This document shows positions 10,701-21,324 of a DNA stretch of 64,000 nucleotides, in pieces. Below the pieces are notes generated by a model, which searched no databases, was not told the origin of the DNA, and worked only from the letters and a program-made list of their open reading frames with translations. The translations under genes were made by a program, and so were the position numbers. The first letter of the stretch is position 1; each line of letters starts with the position of its first letter. The stretch is from Sequoia sempervirens (taxonomy: Eukaryota > Streptophyta > Pinopsida > Cupressales > Cupressaceae): positions 219,118,162-219,182,161 of the forward strand of contig VDFB02373365.1 in NCBI GenBank assembly GCA_007258455.2, read 5' to 3'.

Positions 10701-12053
10701 AATAGCATTGTTTGAACCTCTTCCTTTGAGATGCACGCACAACCTTATGTTGTCCTCTTTCATTATTTTGGGGTGAATTAGCTCCAGGAGATTCTGATTT
10801 CCTTCCTGGTGCGATTGATCTCCCAGAAGGCTGGCAAAGAAATCACAAGCCGCTTTTCTAACTTCCACCCCACCACTAACCTGAAATCTGCTTTGGTTTT
10901 GTATACTTTTAATTTTGTTGGCCACCCTTTTTGCCACGACAAAGGAGTGAATTTTTTTTGAATTGGAATCTTCATCCCGCAACCATACCTCCCTTGACTT
11001 ATCTTTCCAGTAGATCTCTTCCCGTCTTAAAATTTTGGCCAATTTTTCCTGAAGCTTTTTTTCCATGACAAAATCCTCATTTTTCATACCTTTTTGTAAT
11101 ACTTTTTGATTAAGTTCTTCCAGGTCCACTTCCACTCTTCCTTTTTCATGGAAAATATTTTGAAATTGTACCTTATTCCACTCTTTCAATTTTTGTTTAA
11201 CTACTTTCAATTTCTTGACCAATCTAAAGCTGATAGAACCACCAAACCTTGGTTCCTTCCACCAAAGTTCCAGGGAGTCCAAAATATTTGGGTCCCTCCA
11301 CCACATATTTTGGAATTTAAAGCTTTTTTTTTCTGACTCCTGCCTCCTTGATATTGAAAGTTTCATCGGATAATGGTTTGAAATGGAGATTGGCAGAATA
11401 CATGTAGAGATCCGCCAACCTAAATTATCCCACCTAGGTGGGATCAAGAACCGATCCAAACGTTTTGCAATGGCAATGAAATCTTTACGTCTATTGGTCC
11501 ATGTGAATAGTCCATTCTCTGTGGGGCAATCCAATAGCCTACATTCGGCCACGAAGGCCCTGAAATCTAGGGTGGTTTGGGAAACATTCCTGCATCCGCC
11601 ACTTTTCTCTGACATTTTGAGAATGGCATTGAAATCCCCCCCAATAATTAATTCTTCTTTAGGTAGGGTGCTAATGAAGCTCGGTACATTTTCCCATAGG
11701 AGAACCTTATCTGCTATCCTAATTGGGCCATATACATTGATGATTGTGAAGCTACTATTGAGATTTAGATCAAATACTTTCGCCGCCAACCAATTCGCAG
11801 AAGAGGATAGTATTTCTACCGACACCTTAGCATCTTTCCATAAAAGACCAATGCCACCCACAGAACCTTCTGAGTCATGAAAGAAACCATCCCAGTAACG
11901 GCAGTAGTTGAGGAATTTTTCTTTTTCAATTCCTGACAATTTTGTCTCTTGTAGTAAGATGATGCTACTATTACTCATTTGTAGTTGATTCCTAACTAGA
12001 CATCGTTTGTCAGGGGCCTTCAGGCCCCTGACATTCCAGGTGGTGATTTTCAT
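10683..12053 (-). pseudogene. LINE ORF2 N-terminal part: AP-type endonuclease and linker
   Basis: 456 codons open from ATG at 12053. The endonuclease motifs are complete in order: TTWNVRG, LLQETK, NVYGP, GGDFNAI, TWTNRR and LDRFL. The last motif reads SNHYP where SDHYP is usual, so one catalytic Asp is Asn. A coiled, Lys-rich linker follows up to the RT. The start codon overlaps the ORF1 stop as ATGA (12053-12050), which fits coupled termination and reinitiation. The frame ends early at 10683 just before the RT. Confidence 0.9.
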
Positions 12054-13648
12054 TGTTTCCCAAGGGAGGCCTTTCCTCCCTTGGTACTTAAAGGCTTACT
12101 TCCCTTGGTACTTAAAAACGTGGTGATACTGGTATATTTCTTCGCTGCCGCTTCCTCCTCTCTCAGTTGTTTGGAGGATTTCCTACCTCTAGCGTTGGCT
12201 GTTGTGACAGCTTTGTCCATGCCCAAATGGTTTAATGTAGATTGAGATATACATTTGTCATCAATTATATCCAACTCATCCTCCATGTCTGCATTTCAGT
12301 CCAATTTCGTGCTTTCATTTGATACACTTTCCACCTCAATGTTTTCCAAAATCCTCTTTTCCTCCTTTTGATTATCGGGCAGTGACCTCTTGGTCTTTTT
12401 TCCATTCTTCTTTAGAGAGGTTTCAATAGTTTGGGGTCCCCCCACCATCCCCCAGCTCTAAGAATTATTTCCTTCCTCATGAGGAAGTCGCTCTGTTTGT
12501 CTTCCCTGGATGGATTCTGACTTTCGTGGGGAGCTGGCCTCAAGAGATTTTGTTCCTCCATTCTTATATTGTTTGGAGCCATGTGATCGTAAGCCACACT
12601 CACAATATAAATGTTTTGGCTGCTCTATTTCATTTTCCTACCTCCAACTTTCCCCGTTTGCCACCAGATTTATGCTGCCAAGGATAGAGTTAACCACCGC
12701 AATCTTGAGTCTGGCATATTTGTATAGATCTCCTTTGAGAATATTCATATCAATCTCAAGTAATGTGCCCAAGGATCGGCCAATTTCCTCCAAGCAATCC
12801 CCCACCCAATATTCCATTAGGAGGTTATAGAGCTTGATCGATATTGGATTGTCATAAGGCTTAATCTTAACTGGATCAAAATTGGGATTCCATGGTTGCA
12901 TATATAAGGGTTTTTCTTCCATTTTCCAGAGGTCCCCCTCAGTGATTCTTAACTTTGTTTTTTGGTCTGCAAAGACGACGAGGAAAAAGCCCTTCGGTAA
13001 GAATCTAATCAGAACCTCCGTATCCCATTGTTCCTTTATCCATAATTTGACCTTGGCATGGTCCGGTGAGATTCCAATGAACCAACATATGTAAGAAAAA
13101 TCCCGAAGGATTAAAGCATCCTCCTTAATTTCCTCGGATACATCAATCTCCAGGGTTAATTCATTTTCCTGATGTTCCAGATTTATCATGTTTTTCTTTC
13201 GCCATACATCCTTTCTTCCTTGTCCCTTTCCTCCGGTTCTTGTTTTTTGACTCTCCCATGAATTTGGTTGCACCAGAGTTTTTGGCGCAACCACTCCGCT
13301 TCCGCACCTCCCATTTCTACCAGAGGATTGTGCCCTCGGCCATGGAATGTCCTTGCCCCTCGGTGTTTTCGGGGAGTCATGCCTTTTCGGAGCCGCCTCG
13401 CCTCCTGATCTAGCTATCATCTTTTGTGGCCAAAATCCCGGATGGCATTTATCCACCCATCGACTACTCGCATATACCCATTGTGGGATATGAGCGCAGG
13501 TTGTTTCCTCCTCGCTGGTTGTGAATGGTTCATCTCCCCATCTCGACGTTGCAGACTCCTTCGCTTCACCCTTCCTACCTTCTACGTTTCCTGGCGCATT
13601 TGTCCCTTCCTGCTCCTTCACCGCTGTGCTAACTTGCGACTTCTCCAT
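12050..13648 (-). pseudogene. LINE ORF1 (RNA-binding, DUF4283-like) with three in-frame stops
   Basis: The likely start is the ATG at 13648 (MEKSQVSTAV). The frame runs to a TAG at 12638, then continues in the same frame with two more stops to the TGA at 12050, about 530 codons. A DUF4283-like block is seen around PKGFFLVVFADQKTK and IKLYNLLMEYWVGDCLEEIG, as in plant LINE ORF1. A degraded zinc knuckle (CECGLRSHGSKQY, last Cys lost) follows the first stop. ORF1 protein binds the LINE RNA. The tail overlaps ORF2 by ATGA. Confidence 0.8.
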
Positions 13649-13660
13649 TTCTCCCAATGA

Positions 13661-13873
13661 TTTACATATATATATATATATATAAGTAATTAATTGTTTT
13701 AAAAGATGCTTGACATACATAAGTTGATAATTTCTTTAATGTAACGATTTTAATTAAAAAGTTTATTTTTATCGTTAGTTGAAATTGAGGAAATTGAAGT
13801 AAAACAAATAGTTTTTTTTAGTTGTTAATTTCTTTATTGGAAATGAAATTATAATTAAATGGTTAAATTTAAT
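13661..13873 (+). mobile_element. Chromovirus 3' LTR, middle segment
   Basis: AT-rich non-coding DNA between the 5' end of the LINE and the giant-LTR element. It starts with a (TA)n run (about 13664-13684), a possible LINE target region. It is assigned to the chromovirus LTR because the LTR end reappears at 28971-30393 on the far side of the inner element. The last five bases TTAAT are the left target duplication of the inner element. Confidence 0.5.
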
Positions 13874-16800
13874 TGTAGTACTCCTTCGTGGCTAGCTCCT
13901 TTTGGTATTTGATAAATTTTGTCTGGGTTGTTTGAATTAAAATGTTGTTTGGAGGCATTGGAAATTAATTGGTGGAGATGTTGTCATTTGGGGATTAATT
14001 AAATAAATTATTATATAAAACATATTAATGAAGTAATTTAAATAAAATTAGAAGTAAAAATTGTAAAAAAATAAGTCAATATTGTAAAATAATATGTACA
14101 TGTTTATTTTTAAATAATTAAATTAATTTTACTTTATCAAAGATTATCTTGTAGGGGATAATTATTATATATAGAAAATAATGTGATTTGTAATTAAATA
14201 AAGATGAAAAAATAATTATTTTAATAAAGTAATTTAAATGGATAAGGAGATAGGCTTTCTAAGATGAAGTGTTAAAAGCAAAAAAAAGTTGGAAAGAAAA
14301 TAATAAAAAGGAAAGAAAGGAAAAAAAAAAGAAGATAAAAATATGTGCATGCATAGCTTGAAACTGGATTCCAATTGAGAAACTTACCAAAATTCTATGA
14401 TCTTGTGTTTTCAAAAATTTATCTTGCTGGAAGTTTTATATAGTAGAGGGGGGATTATTATTATGATTATGATCTATCTGATTATTCTTGGCTGGGAAGA
14501 AAGTAAATTCACAGCTCCGAGTATTGGACATTGTGGGGGGGATCTCGAAGAGAAACTTTGGCTTTGCAAGTTAACCTGGTAACACATATCGAATGTAGAA
14601 TAGCAGACAGAAATTGGGAGGTTTTCTAATAGGGTCGTGTGGAAGTTGAGGACAGGATTATTGGGCTACGAAAGATATCTGTACACAACATTTTCCTAGC
14701 TTCCTACGGAGGACTTCAGGTTCATCATTAGAACTCCCATGTAATGTTTGAGGTAATATTTAGATCAGTTTGCAACCTTGTATGCCCTACCTCTGCTTAT
14801 GTATTTTTGTTTGGTTCGACCTCCACTAGGCTTTATCTGTTAAGTTGGTTCTTTGATATCTTCTTATTTTACCGTTGCTGGGGTAGTCAACTCGTAGGGG
14901 CAGAATTTGTGTAATGTGTTGGTTATTGCTTGAGTTTATGGTGATAGCATCCTAAGTAATCTTTATACATATATACTTTTGCAATCGGATATTCTCCCCA
15001 CTCGACAGTGGAGTCTTTGGGCTACATGCCCTTTAACGCGTGCAAATTAATTTCATGTGGGGGTTGGTTGAGAGATTTCATTTGAATTCCATTTAATATA
15101 ATTCTCTAGAGTGGGCGTGTGTCGATAGTTTGCTTTATGGATCGTCAGACAGATCAGCATAGCTCACGCAGGTATTTGTTCTCGGCACCCTGTTGTTGAA
15201 ACTAACCATGTAGTCGGCTAAAATATTTCGTAATATGAATTCAGCCATAAATCTCAATGTTCAGCATCAATTTTCTTACTCCCTTGTGTTAAAGTTTCTT
15301 TTGAAATGAAACTTGGTTAAGGTAAATTGCCTTCGTCTCCCTATTGGCTTGTTACCTTCGTGCCTTATATTTCAAATTGTTCATACTGGTTTATGTTCGC
15401 CGCTTGTTCTTCTTGGAAGTCAGTTACGAACACCATGTGTGAGATAGACCTGCTTAGAATGCGCTTTCTTGCTAACTGTCGCTGGATATGGTTCATGTTT
15501 AATATTTTATGCCCTTCTTAGTGTTCTATTTCAATTGGCATGCATTTCGTTAAGTGTTTGACCTCATATCATTTGTTGTAGACAATTGTTGGCGTTCTAT
15601 TTTCATTGGTATTCTTTTATCGTGTCTGATGTGGGTAATTCGAATACACCAAGAGTTTGGTAAAAGTATTGAATCTGGAAATACCCTACTGTTTTCATTT
15701 TCCAAGCCAATTTCATCTACTTGAAATTCTCTCCAGCCTTATGGTTACACCATGCGTGCCATATTTTCCAAAAACTACAAGCCGTTGGGAAGTCGAATTT
15801 ATACAAAAGCATGTGCCATTATATGGTGTCCTATCTCACTGCATCAGGGTATTCTTTTAACTTTCATCAATCTCCTTGTTTGTTTCTTGAGCCGCACACC
15901 ATTCTCCCTACCTTGGTCGCTAGCCTGTGCTCTTGGAGGAGTTTCTATTTCTTTAACTGTGCATGCAGAGGATATAGCACCCTTTCCTGTTGGCAACAAT
16001 CTCTTCTATTTTTAGTTGGTCTTGGAAACCGAATTTTAAAACAATGTTTGATAATCAACATTCATATATCTATATATATCCACACCCTCACACACCAATA
16101 GAATTACATATCAATGTAAGCTCATCTTTTCGGTTGCAAACCATCTTAGGAATGTAATGTATACCTATATACATATATGTTTATGTGCAAAAGTATATAT
16201 ATGTTAGGATATGAGTAAAGGATATTATTACTGGTGAAATCTATGGATTCCGTTAGCTTAATGCTTGGGGGTCTTAATAAGGAAAGGTTTGATTTAAACT
16301 TACAATTGAAATACATGGTCTCTGAATAGATATTTTCTTCTTAATTGTTTCATCAAAGGTTGATGTAGGAGTTTTTGAATTCTTGTAGATATGTAAAAAT
16401 TCAGAATATGGGAATGTAAAAAAAAAATTTATTGGAAGTTTATTATGCAATTAGTAATTTGGGATATTGAAATTAGATCAGAATAAGTTGTAATTTTTAT
16501 TTGAATATGTCTTAATCTGTAAGTGTGTATATATGTATTTATACAGAATATCTACGATGATATATAAATATATAAATATAAATTGCTCTATGAATAGATA
16601 ATTATGGGAAGCGAGAGTATAACTAAGAGTAAACTTGTTGAGGAGAAAGCGAACAGTGATTCGAAGTTTGTTAATATGATTATAAGATTTTATAATAACA
16701 TAACAATATAATGAAAATGGATTGATTAGATTATGTTTTCTTTAATAACTACATCGCAAGTGTATAAATAATATATAACCTAATTGGGTGTCAGAGTACC

Positions 16801-19800
16801 TTGAAGTAGATACTTGAATGTATAATTAAAGGATGGTATGTTCTGCATAAATATACATTTGAATGATTTTATTTTGGATGGATAAATAGAATGTATTTTA
16901 TTGTTTCCTAATAGCTTATTCTTAGAAGAATGTATTGATGATTTAAATATTCTTCGAAATTAAATTGCTCTTGGTCCTTAGTCAAACTTAAAAGATGATT
17001 CCAATTAATTATTGGAATATTTGGGAGATATGATTAGATAACTTCTTCAGTCGTTATAAGTTACTCGAATGTTATGATTCCTTGGGGATTAAGCATTGAG
17101 TAAAGTTGTGTGTTTAAAGGTAGGTTTGATGTTTTCATTTCGTTGTGACTTTTCTTAGGAATGTAATGTATACCTATATACATATATGTCTATGTGCAAA
17201 ATTATATATATGTTAGGATATGAGTAAAGGATATTTTTATTGGTGAAATCCATGGATTCCGTTAGCTTAATGCTTGGGGGTCTTTATAAGGAAAGGTTTG
17301 ATTTAAACTTACAATTGAAATACATGGTCTCTGAATAGATATTTTCTTCTTAATTGTTTCATCAAAGGTTGAGGTAGGAGTTTTTGAATTCTTGTAGGTA
17401 TGTAAAAATTCAAAATATGGGAATGTAATCTTTTATTTATTGGAAGTTTATTATGCAATTAGTAACTTGGGATATTGAAATTAGATCAAAATAAGCTGTA
17501 ATTTTTATTTGAATATATCTTAATGTGTAAGTGTGTATATATGTATTTATACAAAATATCTACGATGATATATAAATATATAAATATAAATTGCTCTATG
17601 AATAGATAATTATGGGAAGCGGGAGTATAACTAAGAGTAAACTTGTTGAGGAGAAAGCGAACAGTGATTCGAAGTTCGTTAATAAGATTATAAGATTTTA
17701 TAATAACATAACAATATAATGAAAATGGATTGATTAAATTATGCTTTCTTTAATAACTGCATCGTGAGTTATAAATAAAATATAACTTGATTGGGTGTGA
17801 GAGTACCTTGAAGTAGATACTTGAATGTGTAATTAAAGAATGGTATGTTACACATAAATATACATTTGAATGATTTTATTTTGGATGGATAAATAGAATG
17901 TGTTTTATTGTTTCCTAATATCTTATTCTCAGAATCTCAATGTATTGATGATTTAAATATTGTTCGAAATTAAATTGCTCTTGGTCCTTAGTCAAACTTA
18001 AAAGATGATTCAAATGAATTGTTGGAATATTTGGGAGATATGATTACATAACTTCTTTAGTCATTATAAGTTACTCGAATGTTGTGATTCCCTGGGGATT
18101 AAGCATTAAGTAAAGTTGTGTGTTTAAAGGTAGGTTTGATGTTTTCATTTTGTTGTGACTTTTCTTGAGTTGGTTTCAAGTTGGGGATCTTTTCTCATTT
18201 AATTTATGTTGCTATTCGTTTTGGAACTTGTATGGTTTTGTTTTACCATAAGTGGTAAATTCTTGGTTTCTTTTGATTTGAGGAGATTTTTCCCATTGAA
18301 ATTTGTGATGATTTATGTGTACAATTTGGAATCTAAGTTGATCTTCATTAAGTGTGGTAGAATTGATTTTTGTTTATCTTTGAATTGAATACTGTTGGTT
18401 TATTGCAGTTGAGTTTTGAATTGAGCTAATTTTGGTTATTTCCTTAAGGGGGATGCTTGTTTTATCAAATGGTTAGGAATTCTTCTAGAGGTGAGGATAA
18501 TTTTATTGGTGCTTCATTGATCAAGTCCTTTGGAAAAGTTTTGATCGTAATTGTGATTTTGAATTATGAGTGGGTTGTACTCGATTTTATGAGGAACCAT
18601 GTATATGGCTTTTGGCGAGATGGAATATGCTTTGCATGTGTTTTAGTTTTGAGATTCAATGCTTTTCAAGTATTGGTACAACCCCTTGGTGTTGGATTTT
18701 ATGTTTTGGGTTCTAGAGAGAGTGGCTCTACATGGTGGCCGACGCACAAAGGGGTTGTCAGGGTAACCCACATTAGAGTTAGAGTAATAAGTGATAACCT
18801 AATTATTTAATTAAGGAGTGGATAGTAAACATTAATAAGATAGTTATGGATGCCTCATCCGCCTGTTAGGAATTTCATAGACTAAAGGTGGGCTGAGAAG
18901 GTCGTGATTGGAAAGATCATTTCCTCATCTCAACAAGAGGTTAACAGTTCTGCATGAGTAATCCTATGGAGCAGCGCCTTGAGATAGATAGTCATGATAA
19001 CCATTGATGGAGGTGACACCTGGCGATAGGTTTTGTATAATCCATGTATAGATGGAGGCAACACCTTGAGACAGGTTGTCTGGATAATCCATGTAAGGCC
19101 ATGCGATGACACTCTCCTCTAGCATTCCATTTTGAGTTATTTATTGAAATCCTTTGGAAGTGGTTTTTTGTTATGTTTTGGTGATTTATTGCTATAATAT
19201 TTGGAAAGTGATTTATTGTTATTTTTTTTGAAAAATGATTTATTGTTACTATGTTTCTACAAGTGGTTGATTGTTGTTATAGTGATTTATTGATGTTTAA
19301 ATATTTGATTTATTGTTACTATGTTTCTGAATGTGGTTTATCACTATTATGAAATGGTTTATTGTCGTCATGTTTGGATGTCATGTTTATTGTCATGGTT
19401 TATTGATGTTGTGACTATTCTTGGGTTTCATGTTACTCTTGTATGACATTGAGTCTTGTGATTCCATGTTTGGATGTTCTTGGTTGAGGTCTCTTTCTTG
19501 TCAACTCAGGACTCAGCAAGCAGGGTGGGTCTTCAGACCCACATGGTCAGGTGGAACGTGCTAAGCACCCCATTGGGTCCCCAGTCGAGGATCATGAGGT
19601 ACAGATTTGTGTTACTTGCGGTGACTCCAAAATTGTATCCATCTTGGAGCCAATTGTGATACTTTATACTTATATCTTTAGTTGTATCATGCTATCTTAT
19701 CATATGGTTTATGCTCATGTGAGGAATACTTTGTATCATTGTACTCTTGAACATTGTAATGAAATGTAATGATAAACCTTGTGCAGATTTTGATCCATGG

Positions 19801-20122
19801 CAGTTGTTATTCAATATGTTGTTTTTACGTACGTGGATGGTTTCTTATTAATGTTTTGTCATGTATGTGTTACATTTGTAAATGTTTACTTTGTTATGGA
19901 TTATATCTTTGGATTTCATTCTTTATCATCATTGTATGGATTTAAGTTTCATAATGATTCCTTGTGTACCCCAAGGGACGTAAGTGTTAATGGATTTGAT
20001 TAAGTTTCATGACTGATGACTTAATGTGCATCTCATTTATGTTTAGATATACTTTTAAAAAAAGATTGTATGGTAATTGTTGTTTTAGTTTTCCTTTGGG
20101 GTTCGCATGATGGGGTGTTACA
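13874..20122 (+). repeat. 5' LTR of the giant-LTR element
   Basis: Starts TGTAGTACTCCTTCGTGG and ends GATGGGGTGTTACA. It aligns over its length with 21325-28970. It has a 1009-bp internal tandem duplication (16145-18164) that LTR2 lacks, and none of the inverted-repeat elements that LTR2 carries. The open frames in it are not conserved as proteins. Imperfect repeats based on TTTATTGTTGTTATAGTGA occupy 19140-19440. Confidence 0.85.
16145..18164 (+). repeat. 1009-bp tandem duplication inside the 5' LTR
   Basis: CTTAGGAATGTAATGTATACC starts unit a at 16145 and unit b at 17154. Both units run through the same AT-rich sequence up to TTGTGACTTTTCTT. LTR2 has one unit only (from about 23636), so the duplication arose in this copy after insertion or during its replication. 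The breakpoints share TTCTT. Confidence 0.85.
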
Positions 20123-20125
20123 TCA

Positions 20126-20137
20126 TGGTATCAGAGC
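20126..20137 (+). other. Primer binding site of the giant-LTR element
   Basis: TGGTATCAGAGC matches the complement of the plant initiator tRNA-Met 3' end perfectly, three bases after the LTR1 end at 20122. The perfect match contrasts with the two mismatches in the chromovirus at 115-126. Confidence 0.9.
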
Positions 20138-21324
20138 ATAGGTTCATACACTAGGCACTATTTAACCTTGCATTTAGACCCTTGAGTCTAGAATTTTTTT
20201 TTTTGTTGTCTTCGTTGTGTAACCTAAGTTTTTTCGTTAGTCGGTGTTGGGTCGATGATGTAGAAAAATTGGTGGAAAGGATAGGACACTCAGTGTAGTG
20301 CACAATTAACTATAGACCCTTGGGTTGTTGTGTGATGTGGTTTTTCGTGATGAGAGCTATGGGTGTGGATGTGTCGAGGATGTGTGGAATTTACAATTTT
20401 GTGTTTTTTGGATGATAAATTGTGTTTTCTTGAATCTGTGAAGGTGTAAAATTTTTCCCTTTTGGTTGAAATTGTTGTAAGATTTGGTGTTGAATAATGC
20501 ATGAAGTGGAGTGCTTTGTGTGAAAATAATGAGGTTTAAAGAAAATGTCCGTTTGCGTGAATAATCATGCTATGATTTTATGGAAGTGCAGTATTTTGAG
20601 GTTAGGATGAAGCTTGAATTATTGATGCTAATGTGTTATGTTCTATCATAGAATGTGATTTTCAGGTAGTCGACTTTGGAAATCCAGTGATAAAGGTAAC
20701 ATAAATTAGGGATTTATAGAGATAGATACTAATAATGTCAAGTACTAATCCATTTTTGATACAGTATATGAATTAGATTTATGGTTAGAGTCCTTACATG
20801 AATATTTTTTTAAATATTAAGTACCAAGTTGTTTACGAATTATTAGAATTGTTTTGAATATCGTATTTGATCTGGTGAGAGGAATAGTGTAGTATCACTC
20901 ACTCGCGAGTGCCCTACTATGCTATGAATTCCTCTCACGGTGTGGTTGTGATATAAATATTATGCACAACATTTGTTGTATGTAGGATTGTAGGAAATAA
21001 GCCTCAATTCCACCTGCATTGTCAGGATAAGGTGAGCATCATAAACACCAAATGGGTTTGATGTAGAAAATAGGAGCTAACAAGAAAGTTTCCCCAACTT
21101 AGTTCATCCACCCAATCCTTGCATTTAACAATTGATCTGGTTGCAACCTCGTCTCTGACTTCGGTATCGTTCCCTTTCTTTTGAGTCATTAATTTTGATT
21201 TCCTAATTTGGTGATGTTTAATTGTTGATTTAGTTGATCTTCATTGCATTGTATTTCTTTGATTGTGTGTATTTCTTGCACTTTTGTGGCTTTGAAGAGA
21301 AAGTCAAATCTTTGGGGGGGAGGA
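20138..21324 (+). mobile_element. Short non-coding internal region of the giant-LTR element
   Basis: About 1.2 kb with no retroviral domain and no long open frame. It contains the conserved stem-loop (20875-20938), a following CACGGTGTGG segment similar to the chromovirus LTR (5102-5111) and to the solo LTR, and the PPT at 21314-21324 (GGGGGGGAGGA). In the other two elements the stem-loop lies 260-300 bp inside the LTR, so the position here is shifted relative to the LTR boundary. Confidence 0.7.
20875..20938 (+). promoter_or_regulatory. Conserved stem-loop with palindromic loop
   Basis: The arms GTGAGAGGAATAGTGTAGTA and, on the other side, the segment ending GAATTCCTCTCAC pair with a small bulge. 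The closing pairs are TAGTA and TACTA. The loop contains a 12-base palindrome CACTCGCGAGTG (20900-20911), a shape used as kissing-loop dimerisation site in retroviral RNAs. Homologues are at 5042-5105 and 39619-39681 (minus strand). Confidence 0.6.

Larger units (their letters stand above)
7012..13660 (-). mobile_element. L1-type LINE with RNase H, near full length, minus strand
   Basis: In minus-strand order it contains ORF1 (13648-12050), endonuclease (12053-about 11300), RT (about 10700-9500), zinc-finger zf-RVT region (9500-8600), RNase H (8283-7858) and a 3' region with a further open frame (7597-7145). This is the order of plant L1 elements that acquired an RNase H. It interrupts the chromovirus LTR. 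I found no convincing target duplication, and the 3' end may extend left to the T-rich run at 6899 or 6640. Confidence 0.85.

Noticed and set aside
11383..11880. 165-codon plus-strand frame
   Set aside because: It is antisense to the well-supported LINE endonuclease.
18457..18810. 117-codon open frame in LTR1, with a counterpart at 25729-26082 in LTR2
   Set aside because: Both are the same LTR sequence by descent. About 20 of 117 residues differ and the changes do not favour silent positions; the related LTRs have no such frame. No sign of protein selection.
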